Below are positions 14,177 through 18,450 of a stretch of 18,450 nt of DNA, piece by piece. A program made the translations under genes and the position numbers. Every line of letters starts with the position of its first letter. The stretch's first letter is position 1. Below the pieces are notes generated by a model. The model made no database searches. It saw only the letters and a list, made by a program, of their open reading frames with translations, and was not told the origin of the DNA. The DNA is taken from contig PMBM01000109.1 of NCBI GenBank assembly GCA_003153855.1, positions 883 through 19,332 of the forward strand. The letters are read 5' to 3'. This DNA comes from Propionibacteriaceae bacterium (lineage in GTDB: Bacteria > Actinomycetota > Actinomycetes > Propionibacteriales > Propionibacteriaceae).

Positions 14177-14190
14177 CCCTAGGGGGGTAT
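14151..14190 (-). promoter_or_regulatory. CsoR/CstR-like operator dyad plus upstream half-site
   Basis: ATACCCC-TT-GGGGTAT (14151-14166) is a perfect 7-bp dyad over the spacer and -10. A second ATACCCC half-site (minus strand, 14184-14190) with a degenerate partner lies about 24 bp upstream, beyond the -35. ATACCCC/GGGGTAT dyads are typical of the CsoR family, which includes copper sensors (CsoR) and persulfide sensors (CstR). Given the operon content, a persulfide sensor is favoured. The regulator is not in this window. Confidence 0.65.
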
Positions 14191-14213
14191 TCGTGACCCG
14201 GCTCACCGGTCGA

Positions 14214-15053
14214 CTACGCGAGGACCTGGGCGCCGATGACAGCGAGGAGCTCGAGCTTCTCGTGGCTCTCAGTGCCTGGGACGGCGGTGTAGACGAGCAG
14301 CCGGTGCGACTGGTCGGGATCGAGAAGCACCTGGCAGTTCAGCTCCAGCGGGCCGACCTCTGCATGGATGAAGCGCTTGACCTCGCGTGGTCGGATGCCG
14401 ACCTCGTGCTCGTTCCACACTCCGCGGAACTCGTCGCTCTGGGCGTAGAGGAGGTCGGCGATGTGAGCTGCGCGAGAGTCGGGTCCTCTGAGGGTCACGA
14501 CCTCACGCAGGCCCGAGGCGAAGACTCGCGACAGGTACGCATGGTCCGCGGGGTCGTAGAGCTCGCGCGTCGCTGTGTCGGTGAACCACCGGTAGCCGAT
14601 GCTCCGCGCCGGTCCGGTGAAGCGGGTTGAGTCACCGGTGAGGGCGATGCCGAGCGGGGTCTGGCGGAGGGTCTCGCCCAGCTCAGTGATGATCTCCGCA
14701 GGGGTGTCCTGCAGACGGTCGAGGATCCGCAGCAGAGCGGGGCTGATGTGCTGGCTTGCGGAACCGCGACCGGGCGGGTTGTGGCCCGCGAGACGGAACA
14801 GGTGGTCACGCTCGTCGAGCGACAGGTGCAGGCCTTGGGCGATCGACGCGATCATCTGCGCTGAGGGCCGCGGGCCGCGTTCCTGCTCGAGCCGGCCGAT
14901 GTAGTCGGTCGACATGTGACAGAGGGCAGCGACCTCCTCCCGCCGGAGCCCACTGGTCCTGCGCCGCTCCCCCCGAGGAAGACCCACGTCTTCGGGCTGG
15001 AGGGTCTCGCGGCGACGCCGGAGGAACTCTGCCAGTGCAGTCCGATCGATCAA
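14214..15053 (-). CDS. XRE-family regulator with MmyB-like ligand domain
   Basis: A 279-residue transcription factor. An N-terminal helix-turn-helix (about 8-90) contains TALAEFLRRRRETLQPEDVG, RTSGLRREEVAALCHMSTDYIGRLEQERGPRPS and LSLDERDHLFRLAG. The C-terminal domain (about 105-275) has the MmyB-like pattern PLGIALTGDSTRFTGPARSI, YRWFTDTATRELY, SDEFRGVWNEHEVG and LELNCQVLLDPDQSHRLLVYTAVPGTES. Such regulators commonly sit beside and control an SDR gene, as here. The frame is open to 15188, but TTG 15053 is chosen because AGGAGG lies 4 nt upstream. A TATAAC -10 precedes it (15079-15084). Autoregulation through the 15-bp repeats at 15101 and 15185 is inferred. Confidence 0.9.
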   Translation of the reverse strand: MIDRTALAEFLRRRRETLQPEDVGLPRGERRRTSGLRREEVAALCHMSTDYIGRLEQERGPRPSAQMIASIAQGLHLSLDERDHLFRLAGHNPPGRGSASQHISPALLRILDRLQDTPAEIITELGETLRQTPLGIALTGDSTRFTGPARSIGYRWFTDTATRELYDPADHAYLSRVFASGLREVVTLRGPDSRAAHIADLLYAQSDEFRGVWNEHEVGIRPREVKRFIHAEVGPLELNCQVLLDPDQSHRLLVYTAVPGTESHEKLELLAVIGAQVLA

Positions 15054-15078
15054 CTCTCCTCCTGCGGCTCTCACTCTC

Positions 15079-15107
15079 GTTATACCGGTGACACCCGCGA
15101 GCATCCA
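15079..15107 (-). promoter_or_regulatory. Promoter of the XRE-family regulator
   Basis: Minus-strand TATAAC (15079-15084) as -10, a 17-nt spacer and TGGATG (15102-15107) as a weak -35. The -35 lies inside the first copy of the 15-bp repeat, the expected layout for autorepression. Confidence 0.45.
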
Positions 15108-15115
15108 CGGATCGC
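15101..15115. repeat. 15-bp direct repeat, copy 1 (candidate operator)
   Basis: GCATCCACGGATCGC, identical to 15185-15199. It has internal dyad symmetry (ATCC-AC-GGAT) and overlaps the -35 region of the XRE-family regulator. Confidence 0.6.
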
Positions 15116-15184
15116 TGATCCCCCCATGCCATCCGCGGCCCCGGTCGGTCGCCCCGCCCGCGTGGCCCGCCAGCCCAGCCTTGC

Positions 15185-15199
15185 GCATCCACGGATCGC
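15185..15199. repeat. 15-bp direct repeat, copy 2 (candidate operator)
   Basis: Exact copy of 15101-15115, 84 bp away start to start (8 helical turns), 70 bp before the SDR start. A TTGCGC (15181-15186) that could serve as the SDR -35 overlaps its edge. The rest of the 15054-15269 gap holds the two promoters and no gene. Confidence 0.6.
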
Positions 15200-15269
15200 C
15201 CGTCCCTTCTTGGGTCCCGCTGTCTGAGCCACTGTGGACACACCGACATCGACGACCAGGAGCTTCGAC

Positions 15270-16205
15270 ATGGCACGAGCATCAACCGACGTCACCATCC
15301 CCGACCTCGCGGGCCGGCGCGTGGTGGTGACTGGCGCGAGCGACGGGATCGGACTCGGCATCGCCTCCAGTCTCGCCGCGGCGGGCGCCGAGGTCGTCCT
15401 GCCCGTCCGCAACCTCAGCAAGGGCGACGCCGCAATCGCTCGGATCCGGCAGACGACTCCCTCGGCGAACGTGTCGCTCCGCCTGCTGGACCTGTCTTCG
15501 CTGTCCTCAGTCGCCGCGCTGGGCACGACGCTGAACGACGAGGGGCTGCCCATCCACATCCTCATCAACAACGCCGGCCTCATGACACCGCCACAGCGCC
15601 AGACAACCGTCGACGGGTACGAGCTCCAGTTCGGCACCAACCACCTCGGCCACTTCGCCCTCGTCACTCAGCTGCTGCCACTGCTGCGCGCCGGGCACGC
15701 TCGGGTGACGTCCCAGATCAGCATCGCGGCCAACCAGGGCGCCATCAACTGGGACGACCTCAACTGGGAGCGCTCGTACGACGGCATGAGGGCCTACAGC
15801 CAGTCGAAGATCGCGTTGGGACTCTTCGCCCTCGAGCTCGACAGGCGCAGCCTGGAAGGTGGCTGGGGCGTCACCAGCAACCTCTCCCACCCCGGGATAG
15901 CGCCCACGAGCCTGCTCGCGGCTCGGCCCGAGCTGGGACGGGCCAAGGACACCGTCGGCGTACGCGTCGTCCGTGCCCTGTCCGCCCGGGGCATCGTTGT
16001 CGGCACCGCTGAGACTGCGAAGCTCCCCGCTCTGTACGCCGCGACCAATCCTGGCGCCAAGCGCGGCTGTCTCTACGGGCCGACCGGCCCGGGGCACCTG
16101 GGCGGATCTGCTGGGGAGCAGGCGCTCTACTCCCGGTTGCGCAGCACCGAGGAGGCCCAGCGCGTGTGGCAGGTCTCGGAGGAGCTCACGCGCACGGGAG
16201 CCTGA
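15270..16205 (+). CDS. Short-chain dehydrogenase/reductase (SDR family)
   Basis: A 311-residue classical SDR of the retinol-dehydrogenase/protochlorophyllide-reductase-like group. The cofactor motif TGASDGIG spans residues 21-28, NNAG is at 100-103, and the catalytic Y176-SQS-K180 is preceded by serines in VTSQIS (148-151). R47 after the second strand (PVRN) suggests NADP(H) preference. [19 protein letters not shown] and [12 protein letters not shown] are typical of this subgroup. Substrate unknown. The frame is open from GTG 15234, but ATG 15270 has AGGAG 6-7 nt upstream and starts at the usual point. It is divergent from the XRE/MmyB-type regulator, its probable controller, and converges on the tRNA gene with a 21-bp gap. 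Confidence 0.92.
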   Translation: MARASTDVTIPDLAGRRVVVTGASDGIGLGIASSLAAAGAEVVLPVRNLSKGDAAIARIRQTTPSANVSLRLLDLSSLSSVAALGTTLNDEGLPIHILINNAGLMTPPQRQTTVDGYELQFGTNHLGHFALVTQLLPLLRAGHARVTSQISIAANQGAINWDDLNWERSYDGMRAYSQSKIALGLFALELDRRSLEGGWGVTSNLSHPGIAPTSLLAARPELGRAKDTVGVRVVRALSARGIVVGTAETAKLPALYAATNPGAKRGCLYGPTGPGHLGGSAGEQALYSRLRSTEEAQRVWQVSEELTRTGA

Positions 16206-16226
16206 CGCCAGCTCGCACCGCCACGG

Positions 16227-16300
16227 TGCCCCCGATGGGGATCGAACCCATACTTTGGCGGGTTTAAGCCGCCTGCCTCTGCCGGTTGGGCTACGGGGGC
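16227..16300 (-). tRNA. tRNA with UAA anticodon (Leu codon UUA) but class I short variable loop
   Basis: A 74-nt cloverleaf. The acceptor GCCCCCG/CGGGGGC is perfect (7 bp), the D stem has 3 bp (GCC/GGC) with an 11-nt loop, and the anticodon stem GGCGG/CCGCC holds loop CTTAAAC, giving anticodon UAA. The variable loop is only 5 nt (AAAGT). The T arm is ATGGG-TTCGATC-CCCAT, the discriminator is A73, and the next bases are CCG, so CCA is not fully encoded. UAA reads leucine codon UUA and A73 suits leucyl-tRNA synthetase, but bacterial leucine tRNAs normally have a long variable arm. The gene begins one nt after the ppx stop on the same strand. Structure is certain; the amino acid is not. Confidence 0.85.
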
Positions 16301-16301
16301 G

Positions 16302-17219
16302 TCAGCGGCGTAGGAGCTCCAGTGTGGCACCGTCGAGGATGTCGGTCTCGCGAACCGTCATGGGCTCGCCGACCCGTGCCGCGACCTGCGCCACGATCAT
16401 CGCACCGGCGCAGATGACCTCCGCGCGAAGGCGCTGGAGCATCGGGTACGCCCTCATCACCTCAGTCACCGGCATCGCGAGCAGCTGCTCGGACAGGGTG
16501 TTGATCTCGGCCACCTCGACGGTGGAGTTGTGGACTCGTCCGCGGTCGTACGCCTTGAGACCCTGCGAGATCGCGGACATGCTGGTGGACGTCCCGGCGA
16601 CGCCGATCCACGTGGCGGCCTCGTGGATCGGAACTCCCGACGCCGAGAGCAGCCCATCGACGAAGTCGCGCGCGCTGGCGATCTCGGCGTCAGTGGGCGG
16701 GTCTCCGGCCAGGAACCGCTCGCGGATCCGTACGGACCCCATGTCGAGGGAACGAGCGACCCGTACGGAGCCGTCGACGTCTCCGAGGATCAGCTCTGTC
16801 GAGCCGCCACCGACGTCCATGACCAGGACGGGTCCGGCCGCGACCGGTCCTCCGGAGAGTGCGCCCAGGTACGACAGCCGCGCCTCCTCGTCGCCGGTGA
16901 TGACGTCGACCTCGATGCCCAGCCGGTCTCGTACGCCGGAGAAGAGCTCGTCCCGGTTGCTCACGTCCCGGGCCGCAGACGTGGCGAGGAACCGCACGCG
17001 GTCGACGCCGAGGTCGCGGATCCGCGCCGCGTACGTGTCGACGGCCGCGAACGTACGAGCCAGTGCGTCGGGGTGGAAGCGGTGGCTGGCGTCGACGCCC
17101 TGACCGAGCCGTACGAGCTCGAGGCGACGGTCGACCTCGCTCAGGGTGCTTCCCTCGCCAGGGTCGGCCACGAGCAGGCGGATCGTGTTCGTCCCGCAGT
17201 CGATGACCGCGACCCTCAT
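16302..17219 (-). CDS. ppx: Exopolyphosphatase / pppGpp phosphatase (Ppx/GppA family)
   Basis: A 305-residue ASKHA-fold phosphatase that removes phosphate from polyphosphate and/or converts pppGpp to ppGpp. Motifs: the N-terminal phosphate-1 loop AVIDCGTNTIRLLVAD, FLATSAARDVSNRDEL, ITGDEEARLSYLGAL, the phosphate-2 loop VLVMDVGGGSTELILG, and GVAGTSTSMSAI. It consists of the two catalytic domains only, as in short actinobacterial Ppx proteins. The start is ATG 17219, because the frame upstream is the shadow of DUF501; ATGA overlaps the DUF501 stop by 4 nt. The tRNA gene follows after 1 nt with no terminator between, so both may share a transcript. Which substrate dominates cannot be told from sequence. 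Confidence 0.93.
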   Translation of the reverse strand: MRVAVIDCGTNTIRLLVADPGEGSTLSEVDRRLELVRLGQGVDASHRFHPDALARTFAAVDTYAARIRDLGVDRVRFLATSAARDVSNRDELFSGVRDRLGIEVDVITGDEEARLSYLGALSGGPVAAGPVLVMDVGGGSTELILGDVDGSVRVARSLDMGSVRIRERFLAGDPPTDAEIASARDFVDGLLSASGVPIHEAATWIGVAGTSTSMSAISQGLKAYDRGRVHNSTVEVAEINTLSEQLLAMPVTEVMRAYPMLQRLRAEVICAGAMIVAQVAARVGEPMTVRETDILDGATLELLRR

Positions 17220-17740
17220 GACGCCTCCCCGAGACATGGCCGACGCCAGAACTCGCCCAACAGCTCGACCGTCTCGTCCCCGATCGGGTTGACGCCGGGG
17301 CCCGCGGCGAGGGCGTGGGCCGCGAGCGCGTGCAGGCACTTCACTCGGTCGGGCATGCCGCCTGCGCTCACGCCGTCGATCTGCGGGACCTCGAGGTCGG
17401 ACAGGGACCGGCGGTCGGCGATGTACGCGTCGTGCGCTGCGCTGTAGGCAGCGGCGAGGTCCGGATCGGACGCGAGCCGGTCGCCCATCTCCCGCATCAC
17501 CCCTTCTGCTTCCAGGGTCGAGCAGGCAGCGGTGGCGCGAGGGCAGGTGAGGTAGTAGGTGGTCGGGAAGGGCGTGCCGTCCGGCAACGCGGGCAGCGTG
17601 GCGACGACACCGGGCTTGCCGCACGGACAGCGCCAGGCGATCCCGGCCATGCCACGGGGCGTACGACCGAGCTGCGCGGCGATCGTCGCCTCGTCAGAGC
17701 CGCCGATCGGCTCGATCATCGCTTCTTGATGATCGATCAT
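17216..17740 (-). CDS. DUF501 family protein
   Basis: A 174-residue protein of the DUF501 family, usually encoded between ftsB-like and ppx genes in actinobacteria; molecular function unknown. Conserved features are IAAQLGRTPRGMAGIAWRCPCGKPGVV, PTTYYLTCPRATAACSTLE, a helical region, and a C-terminal GGMPDRVKCLHALAAHALA and NPIGDE. The Cys/His content (CPCG, TCPRATAAC, KCLH, HALA) hints at metal binding (inference). Two in-frame ATGs, 17740 and 17719, arise from a 21-bp tandem duplication. I chose 17740, which overlaps the ftsB stop as ATGA; 17719 gives 167 residues and starts closer to the conserved region. The stop overlaps the ppx start. Confidence 0.9.
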   Translation of the reverse strand: MIDHQEAMIEPIGGSDEATIAAQLGRTPRGMAGIAWRCPCGKPGVVATLPALPDGTPFPTTYYLTCPRATAACSTLEAEGVMREMGDRLASDPDLAAAYSAAHDAYIADRRSLSDLEVPQIDGVSAGGMPDRVKCLHALAAHALAAGPGVNPIGDETVELLGEFWRRPCLGEAS

Positions 17741-17754
17741 CGCTTCTTGGTCGT
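17713..17754. repeat. 21-bp tandem duplication at the ftsB/DUF501 junction
   Basis: Two adjacent 21-bp units (17713-17733 and 17734-17754) share an identical 16-bp core, CGATCATCGCTTCTTG. The duplication repeats the end of ftsB (codons for KKR and stop) together with the DUF501 start, giving QEAMI twice in the DUF501 N-terminus. Confidence 0.85.
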
Positions 17755-18357
17755 TGATGCCGAGGGCGCCGGTGCCGGCGGGGTGACCGTCGCGACCGGC
17801 GTGGAGGTCGGCGCCACGACCACCGGCTGGTCGGCGGCCTGTACGGACGACCAGATCTTCTCGTACCACGCCTGGTTCACGGGGTCGTTGTTGCCCTGGA
17901 TCGAGCCGACCTCGCCACTGACGACCGTGCCGTCGGTGCCGATGACGCGGTAGCCGACCTCGCCGGGCATGACCCAGCCGAGGCGTTCGCGGGCCTGGGT
18001 CTTGATGTAGTCGGGGTCGTTCCAGCGGGACAGCTCGTCCTCGAGCTGGGCGATGGTGGCCTGCCGCTCGGCGATCTGCGTGTGGGCCGTGGCCATGTCG
18101 CTCTGCTGGTCGAGGTAGATGCGCATCGTGCCGACATAGCTCAGGACGAGGAGCCCGACGACGACGAGGAGCGCGACGGCGCGCTGCGTGATCTGCATCC
18201 CGCCGGTGAGCCGGGGAAGCTTGAGCCCCGACTCCGTACGTTGCTGGGCATCCGTTGCCGAGGGGCGAGTACGGCGTCGCTGCCGGGTCACACCCGGACG
18301 AGCCGAAGCTCGCCCTGGTCCGCCCGACTTGCGATCGCCGCGTCGCCCCTCAGCCAC
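17737..18357 (-). CDS. ftsB: FtsB/DivIC-family septum formation protein
   Basis: A 206-residue bitopic membrane protein of the divisome. An Arg-rich cytoplasmic tail (1-55, RRGDRKSGG, RQRRRTR) is followed by one membrane segment (about 59-77, RAVALLVVVGLLVLSYVGT), then a coiled coil (about 84-112, QSDMATAHTQIAERQATIAQ onwards), then the FtsB-typical DPDYIKTQARERLGWVMPGEVGYRVIG. It ends in a Pro/Thr/Ser-rich tail finishing STTKKR. The family bridges FtsL and FtsQ at the division septum; the long tails are usual in actinobacteria. The GTG start at 18357 lies 5 nt after the eno stop, with AAGGG inside the end of eno. Its stop overlaps the DUF501 start within the 21-bp duplication. Confidence 0.9.
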   Translation of the reverse strand: MAEGRRGDRKSGGPGRASARPGVTRQRRRTRPSATDAQQRTESGLKLPRLTGGMQITQRAVALLVVVGLLVLSYVGTMRIYLDQQSDMATAHTQIAERQATIAQLEDELSRWNDPDYIKTQARERLGWVMPGEVGYRVIGTDGTVVSGEVGSIQGNNDPVNQAWYEKIWSSVQAADQPVVVAPTSTPVATVTPPAPAPSASTTKKR

Positions 18358-18362
18358 GTGGG

Positions 18363-18450
18363 TCAGCCCTTGAAGCGCGGGAACGCCTTGGCGCCCGCGT
18401 ACTCAGCGGCGTCGTCGAGGTTGGCCTCGATGCGCATGAGCTGGTTGTAC
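18363..18450 (-). CDS. eno: Enolase, C-terminal end only
   Basis: The last 28 codons of a minus-strand gene entering from the right edge: YNQLMRIEANLDDAAEYAGA then KAFPRFKG and TGA. This is the conserved C-terminus of bacterial enolase (2-phosphoglycerate to phosphoenolpyruvate). The neighbouring ftsB - DUF501 - ppx genes are the usual actinobacterial company of eno, which supports the call despite the short fragment. Confidence 0.9.
   Translation of the reverse strand, partial: YNQLMRIEANLDDAAEYAGAKAFPRFKG

Noticed and set aside
15054..15188. Upstream extension of the XRE regulator to 15188
   Set aside because: It would run through a TATAAC promoter, the 15-bp repeat and a clear AGGAGG ribosome site that serves TTG 15053.
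17220..17624. Upstream extension of ppx to 17624
   Set aside because: The added residues are an out-of-frame reading of DUF501; the Ppx phosphate-binding N-terminus begins exactly at ATG 17219 with an ATGA overlap.

Overview
The window is dense, GC-rich DNA (about 70% GC by eye) from an actinobacterium. GTG and TTG starts are common, several genes look leaderless, and the right edge has the actinobacterial gene order eno - ftsB-like - DUF501 - ppx - tRNA. The overall look fits Nocardioidaceae or a relative, but the genus cannot be fixed from sequence alone. I saw no rRNA, insertion sequence, integrase, phage gene or CRISPR array. Genes fill almost everything; the widest gene-free gaps are about 265 bp.

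Left block, minus strand (1-5536): a KimA-like potassium permease (GTG start about 4975) overlaps by 4 nt a short KdpD-type kinase lacking the usual cytoplasmic N-terminal half, which overlaps kdpE by 23 nt. Exonuclease III follows 29 bp later and runs off the left edge. Upstream is an SRPBCC-domain gene with its own terminator. No kdpFABC is present, so the KdpDE pair appears tied to the KimA-like importer.

Middle block (5537-12036): a DinB-family gene; a solitary AbiEi-like winged-helix protein with a C-terminal PD-(D/E)XK nuclease motif, preceded by a perfect DnaA-box consensus; an alkyladenine DNA glycosylase; an unrecognised lipoprotein; a membrane-anchored zinc metallopeptidase; a Nudix hydrolase; and a Bax-inhibitor-1/YccA membrane protein. 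Two convergent gaps (7376-7540 and 10877-11142) consist almost wholly of nested inverted repeats.

Right block (12101-18450): a thioredoxin (WCPPC) overlaps a CoA-disulfide/persulfide-reductase-like flavoprotein with a C-terminal rhodanese domain. Their promoter contains an ATACCCC-TT-GGGGTAT dyad between and over the -35/-10 boxes, which points to control by a CsoR/CstR-family regulator and to reactive-sulfur handling. Next is an XRE/MmyB-type regulator divergent from an SDR oxidoreductase, with two identical 15-bp repeats between them. Last comes the minus-strand eno - ftsB - DUF501 - ppx operon, ending one nucleotide before a 74-nt tRNA gene. That tRNA has a UAA (Leu) anticodon but a short class I variable loop, which is abnormal for a bacterial leucine tRNA.

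The most interesting items are the sulfur-responsive promoter and operon, the class I UAA tRNA, the KimA/short-KdpD/KdpE operon, the two palindromic intergenic elements, the twin repeats of the XRE/SDR pair, and a 21-bp tandem duplication at the ftsB/DUF501 junction.
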